Assembly (NCBI RefSeq): GCF_012276985.1
Contig: NZ_JAAXMM010000021.1
Span: 1-59,157 of the forward strand
DNA length: 59,157 nt
Direction of reading: 5' to 3'
DNA from: Agrobacterium sp. a22-2
Lineage (GTDB): Bacteria; Pseudomonadota; Alphaproteobacteria; Rhizobiales; Rhizobiaceae
Shown here piece by piece: positions 16,387 to 23,964 of this stretch (positions are counted from its first letter, which is position 1; every line of letters begins with the position of its first letter). The notes beneath the pieces are model-generated. The model saw only the letters and a list, made by a program, of their open reading frames with translations, was not told the origin of the DNA and did no database searches. The translations under genes and the position numbers were made by a program.

Positions 16387-17850
16387 ATGAAAGCCCAACC
16401 GAAAGCCTCGCACTTCATCGACGGCTGTTATGTCGAGGACACCGCCGGCACGGTGATCGAGAGCCTTTATCCGGCGACCGGCGAAGTGATTGCCCGGCTG
16501 CATGCGGCAACGCCTGCGATCGTCGAGCAGGCCGTGGCCTCGGCCAAGCGCGCCCAGAAAGAATGGGCGGCAATGAGCCCGATGGCGCGCGGCCGCATCC
16601 TCAAAAATGCCGCGGCGATCATGCGGACCCGCAACCGCGAACTGTCGGAGCTGGAAACGCTCGATACCGGCAAGCCGATCCAGGAAACCATCGTCGCCGA
16701 CCCGACATCGGGCGCCGATGCGCTGGAATTCTTCGGCGGCATCGCGCCCTCGGCGATGAACGGCAGCCAGATTCCGCTTGGGGGTGACTGGGCCTATACC
16801 AAGCGCGTGCCGCTCGGCGTGGTGGTCGGCATCGGCGCATGGAACTATCCTCAGCAGATCGCCTGCTGGAAGGCGGCTCCGGCGCTGACCGCCGGCAATG
16901 CCATGGTGTTCAAGCCGTCGGAAATGACGCCGCTGGGGGCGCTGAAGATCGCCGAAATCCTGATCGAGGCCGGCCTGCCGAAGGGCGTGTTCAACGTCAT
17001 CCAGGGCGACCGCGACACCGGTCCGCTGCTTACCAACCATCCCGACGTCGCAAAGGTGTCGCTGACCGGCTCGGTGCCGACCGGCCGCAAGGTGGCGGCC
17101 GCGGCGGCCGGTAGCCTCAAGCATGTGACGATGGAGCTTGGCGGCAAGTCGCCGATCATCGTCTTCGACGATGCCGATCTCGACAGCGCGATCGGCGGCG
17201 CCATGCTCGGCAATTTCTACTCGACCGGCCAGGTCTGCTCGAACGGCACGCGCGTCTTCGTACACAGCGCCATCAAGGCCGAGTTCCTGAAGCGGCTGAA
17301 GGCCCGCACCGAGGCCATCCTGATCGGCGACCCGACCGACGAGGCGACGCAGATGGGGCCGATGGTGTCCTTTGCGCAGCGCGAAAAGGTGCTCGGCTAT
17401 ATCGAAAAGGGCAAGGCCGAAGGCGCGACGCTCATCACCGGCGGCGGCATTCCCAACACGGTGTCGGGCGAAGGTTATTACGTGCAACCGACGGTGTTTG
17501 CCGACGTTACCGACGGGATGACCATCGCGCGGGAAGAAATCTTTGGGCCTGTCATGTGCGTGCTCGATTTTGATGACGAGGCGGAGGTGATCGACCGCGC
17601 TAACGACACCGAATTCGGCCTGGCCGGCGGCGTCTTTACCGCCGACATGGCGCGTGCCCACCGGGTGGTCGACCAGCTCGAGGCCGGCACGCTGTGGATC
17701 AACACCTACAATCTCTGCCCGGTGGAAATGCCGTTCGGCGGCTCGAAACAATCCGGCTTCGGCCGCGAGAATTCGGCAGCGGCCCTGGAGCATTATAGCG
17801 AGTTGAAGACGATCTACGTCGGCATGGGCCGAGTCGAGGCGCCGTATTGA
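16387..17850 (+). CDS. betB: Betaine aldehyde dehydrogenase
   Basis: Oxidises betaine aldehyde to glycine betaine with NAD(P)+. The 487-residue protein has the aldehyde dehydrogenase fold: cofactor lysine in FKPSEMTP (K176), GSVPTGRK, catalytic base E250 in MELGGKSP, and nucleophile C284 in GQVCSNGTR. The start MKAQPKASHFIDG matches the rhizobial BetB N-terminus; an ATG at 16381 overlapping the betC stop is also in frame. It is translationally coupled to betC. After it, a minus-strand locus separates it from betA, which is unusual for this gene set. Confidence 0.94.
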   Translation: MKAQPKASHFIDGCYVEDTAGTVIESLYPATGEVIARLHAATPAIVEQAVASAKRAQKEWAAMSPMARGRILKNAAAIMRTRNRELSELETLDTGKPIQETIVADPTSGADALEFFGGIAPSAMNGSQIPLGGDWAYTKRVPLGVVVGIGAWNYPQQIACWKAAPALTAGNAMVFKPSEMTPLGALKIAEILIEAGLPKGVFNVIQGDRDTGPLLTNHPDVAKVSLTGSVPTGRKVAAAAAGSLKHVTMELGGKSPIIVFDDADLDSAIGGAMLGNFYSTGQVCSNGTRVFVHSAIKAEFLKRLKARTEAILIGDPTDEATQMGPMVSFAQREKVLGYIEKGKAEGATLITGGGIPNTVSGEGYYVQPTVFADVTDGMTIAREEIFGPVMCVLDFDDEAEVIDRANDTEFGLAGGVFTADMARAHRVVDQLEAGTLWINTYNLCPVEMPFGGSKQSGFGRENSAAALEHYSELKTIYVGMGRVEAPY

Positions 17851-17860
17851 GATGGCAGGC

Positions 17861-18190
17861 TCAGTCGGCCTTATCAACCACGAGATCGTCGAGATCGACC
17901 CTGAGGACGGTCGCGATGCGCTTCAGCACGTCGACGCTGCCGGTCTTCTTGCCGCTCTCGATTTCAGACAGGTAGGGCTGCGAAATGCCGGCCGCGGCAG
18001 CGAGCTCGGAAACGGTCATGCCGCGGTAGGTGCGGATGCGGCTGTCAGCGCTTTTTTCGCAACTCCAGGCATTCACCCAAGGGGCGATCGGAATGTTTGG
18101 TCTTGAACGGATGAAGTGCTTTCTTGTCGGCATTTGCGAGCTTGGCGTCGGTGACGTCCCCGCTGCTTTCGATCGTCTGTTCAACGGCAA
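17861..18190 (-). CDS. XRE-family HTH protein, start uncertain, possibly frameshifted from its neighbour
   Basis: The clear part is a Cro/C1 helix-turn-helix: MTVSELAAAAGISQPYLSEIESGKKTGSVDVLKRIATVL, the last 50 residues. Upstream of this the frame reads unlike protein and has no good start or ribosome site, whereas the overlapping frame at 18045-18362 has both. A six-base A run (minus strand; 18052-18057) lies at the point where one frame hands over to the other, and a one-base change there would fuse the two into one protein of about 165 residues. It may therefore be a broken antitoxin-like regulator, or a short separate gene starting near MTVSEL. Confidence 0.55.
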   Translation of the reverse strand: MPLNRRSKAAGTSPTPSSQMPTRKHFIRSRPNIPIAPWVNAWSCEKSADSRIRTYRGMTVSELAAAAGISQPYLSEIESGKKTGSVDVLKRIATVLRVDLDDLVVDKAD

Positions 18191-18362
18191 CTTTTGCAGA
18201 GTGGCGCGCTCGCCGATTCGACTGCGCCTTGAAAAGCGGAATGTTTTTGCGACGGGACTTGTTGTTTTCGCCGTAGTCGTCCCGGCAATCCAGCTTCAAC
18301 GAAGCCGCCTTGTCACTCGCGGGAGATCGGCTTTCACGCATTTTCTGATCACCCATCATCAT
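18045..18362 (-). CDS. Lys/Arg-rich hypothetical protein, 105 aa, upstream of the HTH frame
   Basis: Starts at ATG 18362 with GTGGAGAT directly before it, the best ribosome site in this locus. The protein is highly charged (MGDQKMRESRSP, FKAQSNRRARHSAKVA) and ends in DRPLGECLELRKKR. Small basic proteins of this style occur in rhizobial genomes without known function. The stop falls at the A6 run where the HTH frame takes over, so it may be the N-terminal half of a frameshifted gene. It is transcribed against betB and betA. Confidence 0.5.
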   Translation of the reverse strand: MMMGDQKMRESRSPASDKAASLKLDCRDDYGENNKSRRKNIPLFKAQSNRRARHSAKVAVEQTIESSGDVTDAKLANADKKALHPFKTKHSDRPLGECLELRKKR

Positions 18363-18455
18363 ATCTCCACTGGACCAACAGAACTCTCGCCTTCCCGGGG
18401 CCGATCGTCAACTCCACCCCGTGCAGATCTAGCACATGTTTAGGAAGCTATCTCC

Positions 18456-20108
18456 ATGAACCAGGCAGATTACATCATCATCGGTTCCGGTTCGGCCGGC
18501 TCGGCACTGGCTTACCGGCTGTCGGAGGATGGCAAACATTCGGTGATCGTGCTGGAATATGGCGGCACGGATTTCGGGCCGTTCATCCAGATGCCGGCGG
18601 CACTGGCCTGGCCGATGAGCATGAAGCGCTACAATTGGGGTTACCTATCGGAGCCGGAGCCGCAGCTCAACAATCGCCGCATTACCGCGCCGCGCGGCAA
18701 GGTGCTGGGCGGTTCCTCGTCGATCAATGGCCTGGTCTATGTGCGGGGACACACCGAGGACTTCAACAACTGGGAAGAGCTTGGTGCGCGCGGCTGGGCC
18801 TATGCGGATGTCCTGCCCTATTTCAAGCGCATGGAGCATAGCCATGGCGGCGAGGCCGGCTGGCGCGGCACGGACGGGCCGCTGCATGTGCAGCGCGGGC
18901 CGGTCAACAATCCGCTGTTCCATGCCTTCATCAAGGCCGGCAAGCAGGCCGGGTTCGAGGCGACCGAGGACTATAACGGCTCCAAGCAGGAAGGCTTCGG
19001 CCTGATGGAGCAGACCATCCATCAGGGCCGGCGCTGGTCGGCGGCGAATGCCTATCTGCGGCCGGCGCTGAAGCGCGACAATTGCCGGGTCATCCATTGT
19101 TTCGCCCGCAAGGTGGTGATCGAGAACGGCCGGGCCGTCGGCGTCGAGATCGAGCGGGGCGGCCGGATTGAGGTGGTGAAGGCCCATCGCGAGGTGATCG
19201 TCTCGGCCTCGTCGTTCAACTCGCCGAAACTGCTGATGCTGTCCGGCATCGGCCCGGCGGATCACCTGAAAGAGATGGGCATCGAGGTCAAGGTCGACCG
19301 GCCGGGGGTCGGCGCCAATCTGCAGGATCATATGGAATTCTACTTCCAGCAGGTCTCGACCAAGCCGGTCAGCCTCTATTCCTGGCTGCCGTGGTTCTGG
19401 CAGGGGGTGGCGGGCGCGCAATGGCTGCTGTCGAAGGGCGGGCTTGGCGCCTCCAACCAGTTCGAGGCCTGCGCCTTCCTGCGCTCGAGCGCCGGCGTCA
19501 AGCGGCCGGACATCCAGTATCATTTCCTGCCCGTGGCGATTTCCTACGACGGCAAGGCGGCCGCCAAGAGCCACGGCTTCCAGGCCCATGTCGGCTACAA
19601 CCTGTCGAAATCGCGCGGCAGCGTGACACTGCGCTCTTCCGATCCGATGGCCGATCCGGTGATCCGCTTCAACTATATGAGCCATCCGGAGGATTGGGAG
19701 AAGTTTCGGCACTGCGTGCGGCTGACCCGCGAGATCTTTGGCCAGCAGGCTTTTGACGAATTCCGCGGACCGGAAATCCAGCCGGGCGAAGCGCTGCAGA
19801 GCGACGAGCAGATCGACGGCTTCCTGCGCGAGCATCTGGAAAGTGCCTATCACCCCTGCGGCACCTGCCGGATGGGCGACAGGAACGATCCGCTGGCGGT
19901 GGTGGACCCCGAAACGCGGGTGATCGGCGTCGAGGGCCTGCGGGTGGCCGACAGCTCGATCTTCCCGCGTGTCACCTACGGCAATCTCAACGGCCCGTCG
20001 ATCATGACCGGTGAGAAGGCCGCCGACCATATTCTCGGCAAACAGCCCCTGCCCCGCAGCAATCAGGAACCATGGATGAACCCGCGCTGGGAGACGAGCG
20101 ATCGGTGA
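18456..20108 (+). CDS. betA: Choline dehydrogenase
   Basis: Membrane-associated FAD enzyme of the GMC family that oxidises choline to betaine aldehyde, giving electrons to the respiratory chain. The 550-residue protein opens with the FAD loop IIIGSGSAGSALAYRLSE, has GKVLGGSSSINGLVYVRG (GMC signature 1), SSFNSPKLLMLSGIGP (signature 2), and the catalytic His region SAYHPCGTCRMG and TYGNLNGPSI. AGGAAG precedes ATG 18456. It lies 600 bases after betB, with the HTH locus on the other strand between, so it may need its own promoter. Confidence 0.94.
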   Translation: MNQADYIIIGSGSAGSALAYRLSEDGKHSVIVLEYGGTDFGPFIQMPAALAWPMSMKRYNWGYLSEPEPQLNNRRITAPRGKVLGGSSSINGLVYVRGHTEDFNNWEELGARGWAYADVLPYFKRMEHSHGGEAGWRGTDGPLHVQRGPVNNPLFHAFIKAGKQAGFEATEDYNGSKQEGFGLMEQTIHQGRRWSAANAYLRPALKRDNCRVIHCFARKVVIENGRAVGVEIERGGRIEVVKAHREVIVSASSFNSPKLLMLSGIGPADHLKEMGIEVKVDRPGVGANLQDHMEFYFQQVSTKPVSLYSWLPWFWQGVAGAQWLLSKGGLGASNQFEACAFLRSSAGVKRPDIQYHFLPVAISYDGKAAAKSHGFQAHVGYNLSKSRGSVTLRSSDPMADPVIRFNYMSHPEDWEKFRHCVRLTREIFGQQAFDEFRGPEIQPGEALQSDEQIDGFLREHLESAYHPCGTCRMGDRNDPLAVVDPETRVIGVEGLRVADSSIFPRVTYGNLNGPSIMTGEKAADHILGKQPLPRSNQEPWMNPRWETSDR

Positions 20109-20111
20109 GGC

Positions 20112-20417
20112 TCAGTGGTAGTCGTCTTCGCGCTGGTGGCGGATCGCGAGGATGGTGACCGTCTCGGCATCCTCGACTTCATAGAGAACAACGTAACCCC
20201 AAGTTCCGAACGGAATCAGCAACTCGCGGGTCATGATCGTGTCGTCGTCGACCGCAACCCTTCGTCCGATGAGCGGAAAACCCTCCAACACCGAAAGCGC
20301 CTTGGAAATGGCATCGTAGGCCCTGTCCGCTAGGCGCGGGTCCGTTTCGGTTAAATGGTCGTAATACCGCTCGATGTCGATGAAGAATGCTTCGGCGAAC
20401 TGAAGTTTGCGGCTCAT
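20112..20417 (-). CDS. ParE/RelE-superfamily toxin
   Basis: A 101-residue protein with the ParE fold pattern: FAEAFFIDIERYYDHLTETDPRLADRAYDAI helices, then PLIGRRV and ELLIPFGTWGYVVLYEV strands, ending TILAIRHQREDDYH. ParE toxins target gyrase; others of this superfamily cut mRNA on ribosomes, and the sequence alone does not decide. It is translationally coupled to the upstream antitoxin, the stop and start overlapping by four bases. Its stop lies four bases after the betA stop, so the two converge with no spacer. Confidence 0.8.
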   Translation of the reverse strand: MSRKLQFAEAFFIDIERYYDHLTETDPRLADRAYDAISKALSVLEGFPLIGRRVAVDDDTIMTRELLIPFGTWGYVVLYEVEDAETVTILAIRHQREDDYH

Positions 20418-20692
20418 CCGGCTTTCGCGGCTTTCGCCTTCGCCTTTTCAAGCTTTTCTCGCATCATGCCGAGGACATCTTCCTTTGTGTAATAGATGCC
20501 CGTGGTCTTGGCATGCTCCCGCGCTGCCAGCCCCCTGGCGATGAATTCGGCCTGGGTCTTGCGGTAGTGGATCTGCGCCTTCACCGAACTTTCGACAAAG
20601 GCCGAAAGGGTCTCGCCTTCGTTCAGCACGCTTTCTGCAGCGGCGCGCAGTTCGGGGTCGACACGAAGCGAGGGAAGGGTTGCGGATTTCAT
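20414..20692 (-). CDS. Antitoxin of the ParE-type module
   Basis: A 92-residue protein. The N-terminal part, SLRVDPELRAAAESVLNEGETLSAFVESSVKAQI, has the strand-helix-helix outline of a ribbon-helix-helix DNA-binding domain; the C-terminal part is helical and Lys/Ala-rich (REKLEKAKAKAAKAG) and should wrap the toxin. ATG 20692 is chosen since AGGAGG lies just upstream. Autoregulation is expected for this kind of pair. Confidence 0.75.
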   Translation of the reverse strand: MKSATLPSLRVDPELRAAAESVLNEGETLSAFVESSVKAQIHYRKTQAEFIARGLAAREHAKTTGIYYTKEDVLGMMREKLEKAKAKAAKAG

Positions 20693-20796
20693 CGAAAGCC
20701 TCCTGCGTTGCAATTGCGATGCAGTATGCCCTTCAACCGGGCGAGGATCAAGAAGGGTGGGAACAGAGGTGGCTATGGGCGTGCCATTGACGGCAA

Positions 20797-20818
20797 AAGG
20801 GCAGGCATGCCTGCCCTT
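20797..20818 (-). terminator. Terminator of the HasA-RTX gene
   Basis: AAGGGCAGGCATGCCTGCCCTT is cited by its halves: AAGGGCAGGCA and TGCCTGCCCTT form a perfect 11-bp palindrome. On the minus strand it is followed by TT, 26 bases past the stop at 20844. Confidence 0.7.
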
Positions 20819-20843
20819 ACTGTTTTGGGTTCGTGTGTCTTAC

Positions 20844-21827
20844 TTAGACGAACAGGAAGTCGTTGGCGCGCAGCTCGGAGAGCTCAATGCCGGCCAGGAG
20901 GATGGTGCTGTTGCCATAATCGATCAGGACACCCTGGGCGGTGTCGGCTGCATTGGCCGCGACGTCGGAGAAACTGTCGAGTATCGCCTTGCTCAACCGC
21001 AGCACATCGGTCGCGGCGCTTCCGGCGTCGAAATCATAGACGGTATCGGCGCCGCCGTTTCCAACGAAAATGAAAGTGTCGTTGCCGCCGCCGCCGATCA
21101 GGACATCGTTGCCGGCCCCACCGTAGAGCTTGTCATTGCCCAAACCGCCGTTCAGCAGGTCGACGCCCTCGCCACCATTCAGCGAATCGTTGCCGTTGCC
21201 GCCATACAGCTTGTCATTGCCGGCATCACCATTGAGCACGTCGACGCCGAGTCCGCCGTTCAATACATCATTGCCGGCGTCGCCACCGATCGTGTCGTTA
21301 CCGGATTTTCCGAGCAGCGTGTCGTTACCGCCATTGCCGTCGATCACATCATTTTGGCCGTAGCCGGAAAAGACATCGCTGCCGGTACTGCCGACGAATT
21401 TGATGCTTTCGGTCTTGATCGCGTTCACCAGGCTGCTGGTCGTGCCATCGGTGAGGTCGCCGCGGATGGTGTTGGCGGTGGCGCTATCTTCGATCCTGAG
21501 ACCGGCAATCTGCACATCCGGTGTGTAGGAGAAGACATGATTGGTCGAATTCAAAGTGACGTTGCTGCCGAAAGAGACTGCATTCAGAGATCCGGCCACC
21601 TGGTGGGTGGACATGTCATAGGCCCAATCGGTCTGGCTGGCACCGAACACGACGCCATATTTGTTGGCGTCCGTGGTCGCACATTGTTTGCCCGACATGC
21701 CATCGGCACCGCTGAAAGCGCCATAGCCCGAGGCCGTGTAAGAGGACGCAAACGTGCTGAGATAATTGCTGAAATTGATGCCCCTGCCGTCCTTGTTGGC
21801 GTCATTGGCGCGGATGGTGATAGCCAT
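20844..21827 (-). CDS. HasA-like hemophore domain fused to RTX calcium-binding repeats (type I secreted)
   Basis: A 327-residue protein without a Sec signal. Residues about 1-145 resemble heme-acquisition protein HasA: NYLSTFASSY near the start, TDWAYDMSTHQVAGSLNAVSFG, then HVFSYTPDVQIAGLRIED and LVNAIKTESI, in the order and spacing of HasA. Y57 in NKYGVVFG lies where the heme-binding Tyr75 of HasA would fall; the second ligand His is not obvious. Residues about 148-255 hold at least nine GGxGNDxLxG nonapeptides. The end, ANDFLFV, fits a C-terminal type I secretion signal. ATG 21827 has GGGAGA upstream. A type I exporter pair lies 7-10 kb away. Heme binding is inferred, not shown. Confidence 0.72.
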   Translation of the reverse strand: MAITIRANDANKDGRGINFSNYLSTFASSYTASGYGAFSGADGMSGKQCATTDANKYGVVFGASQTDWAYDMSTHQVAGSLNAVSFGSNVTLNSTNHVFSYTPDVQIAGLRIEDSATANTIRGDLTDGTTSSLVNAIKTESIKFVGSTGSDVFSGYGQNDVIDGNGGNDTLLGKSGNDTIGGDAGNDVLNGGLGVDVLNGDAGNDKLYGGNGNDSLNGGEGVDLLNGGLGNDKLYGGAGNDVLIGGGGNDTFIFVGNGGADTVYDFDAGSAATDVLRLSKAILDSFSDVAANAADTAQGVLIDYGNSTILLAGIELSELRANDFLFV

Positions 21828-21844
21828 TCGGAAGTCTCCCTGAT

Positions 21845-21896
21845 AAACTTGAGTATTCACCACCAGTTATTTAAGGTGACTTATGGAGTCAAGTTT
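21845..21896. promoter_or_regulatory. Nested inverted repeat in the HasA-RTX upstream region
   Basis: AAACTTGA (21845-21852) and TCAAGTTT (21889-21896) enclose TCACC (21857-21861) and GGTGA (21875-21879). It may be a 5' UTR hairpin or an operator just before the HasA-RTX start at 21827. Confidence 0.4.
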
Positions 21897-21904
21897 AAAT
21901 TTTC

Positions 21905-21920
21905 CGATTTCTGGAAATCG
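21905..21920. promoter_or_regulatory. Short perfect palindrome upstream of HasA-RTX
   Basis: CGATTTC-TG-GAAATCG, in an AT-rich patch about 80 bases before the HasA-RTX start. The rest of the 21828-22154 region holds no gene that I can support. Confidence 0.4.
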
Positions 21921-22154
21921 AGCGCGGGCCATTGCGCACGTTTTTGCATGCCGAGGCCGGATGGACCGGCACGCGGCAACGGCCGGAGACCCGACACGGC
22001 CTTGGCCCGAACATTTGGAATATCGGGTGGATTTCTTGTCGCACCGCCTGAGATGAGAGATATTTGCTCTTGCAACCCGCGCAAGGGAAAGGCGATTTCT
22101 GTCCGTCGATCGACAAAGCTGAAATAATCCGTCCATAGTCAGCAGGAAAGTCAG

Positions 22155-22904
22155 ATGACCGCTCAAAATCCCGCCCAGGACGCCGAAACGCTCGATGCCA
22201 CGCTTGCCGGCCTCGATCTGACGGCCCGTCTGCGTCTCGTCGCCGAGCTTGGCGGCCGCGCCGTCTTCACCACCAGCCTCGGGATCGAGGACCAGGTGAT
22301 CACCGCAGCCATTGGCCTCGCCTGTCTGCCGATCGAGGTGGCGACGCTTGAGACCGGCCGGCTGTTTCCGCAGACCGTGGCGCTGATGGCCGAGACCGAA
22401 GACCGCTTCGGCATGCAGATCAAGCGCTACGTGCCGGACCAGGCCGATATCGATGCCTATGCCAGCCAGTATGGCCTCAATGGTTTCTACGACAGCGTCG
22501 AAGCCCGGCACGCCTGCTGTCATGTGCGCAAGCTGAAGCCTTTGGCGCGGGCGCTGGAAGGCGCTGCCGTCTGGGTCACAGGCTTGCGCCGCGGCCAGTC
22601 GGGCAATCGCGCCGCCACGCCGTTTGCCGAATATGACGCGGAGCGCAACCTGCTGAAAATCAATCCGCTGGCCGACTGGTCGCTGGAGGATATCAACGCC
22701 TATGTGGAAGCGCAGGCCGTGCCGATCAACCCGCTGCATGCGCGCGGCTATCCCTCGATCGGCTGCGAGCCCTGCACGCGGGCGATCAAGCCGGGCGAAC
22801 CGGAACGGGCCGGCCGATGGTGGTGGGAAAACGACGAAAAGCGCGAATGCGGACTGCATGTGCCGGAGGCTGCCGCCACGTCACTGACCTCCAGTTCGCT
22901 CTGA
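22155..22904 (+). CDS. cysH: Adenylyl-sulfate (APS) reductase
   Basis: Reduces APS to sulfite and AMP in sulfate assimilation. The 249-residue protein has the PP-loop fold with TSLGIEDQVIT, and the four [4Fe-4S] cysteines that mark APS-type enzymes: C121-C122 in RHACCHVRK and C204/C207 in SIGCEPC. The catalytic Cys is C232 in KRECGLH. PAPS-type CysH lacks the cluster cysteines. AGGAAAG precedes ATG 22155. It begins the operon cysH-cysD-cysN, with about 110 bases before cysD. Confidence 0.93.
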   Translation: MTAQNPAQDAETLDATLAGLDLTARLRLVAELGGRAVFTTSLGIEDQVITAAIGLACLPIEVATLETGRLFPQTVALMAETEDRFGMQIKRYVPDQADIDAYASQYGLNGFYDSVEARHACCHVRKLKPLARALEGAAVWVTGLRRGQSGNRAATPFAEYDAERNLLKINPLADWSLEDINAYVEAQAVPINPLHARGYPSIGCEPCTRAIKPGEPERAGRWWWENDEKRECGLHVPEAAATSLTSSSL

Positions 22905-23012
22905 ACAGCATCGAACGACAGGCAAACGCCCCGTCCGCACCGGCCTCTCCCGCCGACGGCGAGCGGGGCGAAGCCGCAAGAAAAAGGGCCTGAAGGCCGC
23001 CAGGATAACGAT

Positions 23013-23963
23013 ATGCACCATTCCGAGTTCGACACCCATTCCAAAGACCAGCCTCCCAAGGCGCCGCTCGATCCGCATCTGAAAGCGCTGGAAAACGAAG
23101 CGATCCACATTTTCCGTGAAGTGGCCGGCGAGTTCGAAAAGCCTGTCATGCTCTATTCGGTCGGCAAGGATTCATCCGTGCTGCTGCACTTGGCGCGCAA
23201 GGCCTTCTATCCCGGCCGCGTGCCCTTCCCGCTGCTGCATGTCGACACGGGCTGGAAGTTCAAGGAAATGATCGCCTTCCGCGACGAAATGGTCGACCGC
23301 TACGATCTCGATCTGGTGGCCCATACCAATCCGCGCGGCGCGGCCGAAAAGATCAGCCCGTTCAGCCACGGTTCGTCGCTCTATACCGACATCATGAAGA
23401 CCGAAGCGCTGCGCCAGGCGCTCGACGCCGGCAAATACGACGCGGCCTTCGGCGGCGCGCGTCGCGACGAGGAGGCGAGCCGCGCCAAGGAGCGCATCTA
23501 TTCGTTCCGCACGCCCGACCATCGCTGGGACCCGCGCAACCAGCGCCCGGAACTGTGGAACGTCTATAACGGCATGATCCGCAAGGGCGAGAGCGTGCGC
23601 GCCTTCCCGCTGTCCAACTGGACCGAGGTCGACATCTGGCGCTATATCCAGGCCGAGCAGATCCCGCTGGTGCCTCTCTATTTCGCCGCCAAGCGCCCCT
23701 TCGTCGAGCGCGACGGCATGATGATTCTCGCCGAAGATCCGCGGCTGGAACTGCTGCCCGGCGAAGTGCGCCAGGAGGGCATGATCCGTTTCCGCACGCT
23801 CGGCTGCTTCCCGCTGACCGGAGCCATCCGCTCCACGGCGACGACGCTTGATGAAGTGATCGCCGAACTTGAAATCGCCACCGTCTCCGAACGCCAGGGC
23901 CGCGCCATCGACAAGGACCAGGCCGGATCGATGGAAAAGAAAAAACGCGAAGGATATTTCTGA
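23013..23963 (+). CDS. cysD: Sulfate adenylyltransferase subunit 2
   Basis: Catalytic subunit of ATP sulfurylase, making APS from ATP and sulfate. The 316-residue protein contains the PP-loop SVGKDSSVLLHLARKAF, then PFPLLHVDTGWKF, FGGARRDEEASRAKERI and the C-terminal RERKREGYF-like MEKKKREGYF that is constant in CysD. AGGATAACG precedes ATG 23013. It is followed by cysN after one base, so they are translated together. Confidence 0.95.
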   Translation: MHHSEFDTHSKDQPPKAPLDPHLKALENEAIHIFREVAGEFEKPVMLYSVGKDSSVLLHLARKAFYPGRVPFPLLHVDTGWKFKEMIAFRDEMVDRYDLDLVAHTNPRGAAEKISPFSHGSSLYTDIMKTEALRQALDAGKYDAAFGGARRDEEASRAKERIYSFRTPDHRWDPRNQRPELWNVYNGMIRKGESVRAFPLSNWTEVDIWRYIQAEQIPLVPLYFAAKRPFVERDGMMILAEDPRLELLPGEVRQEGMIRFRTLGCFPLTGAIRSTATTLDEVIAELEIATVSERQGRAIDKDQAGSMEKKKREGYF

Positions 23964-23964
23964 G

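Noticed and set aside
18045..18060. Programmed -1 frameshift at the A6 run
   Set aside because: A -1 slip leads to the third frame, not to the HTH frame; a +1 shift or an inserted base is needed, so a mutation or sequencing error is more likely.
20844..21827. CRISPR-like array from regular repeats
   Set aside because: The periodicity of 27 bases is due to RTX nonapeptide codons inside a gene, with no spacers; no cas genes.
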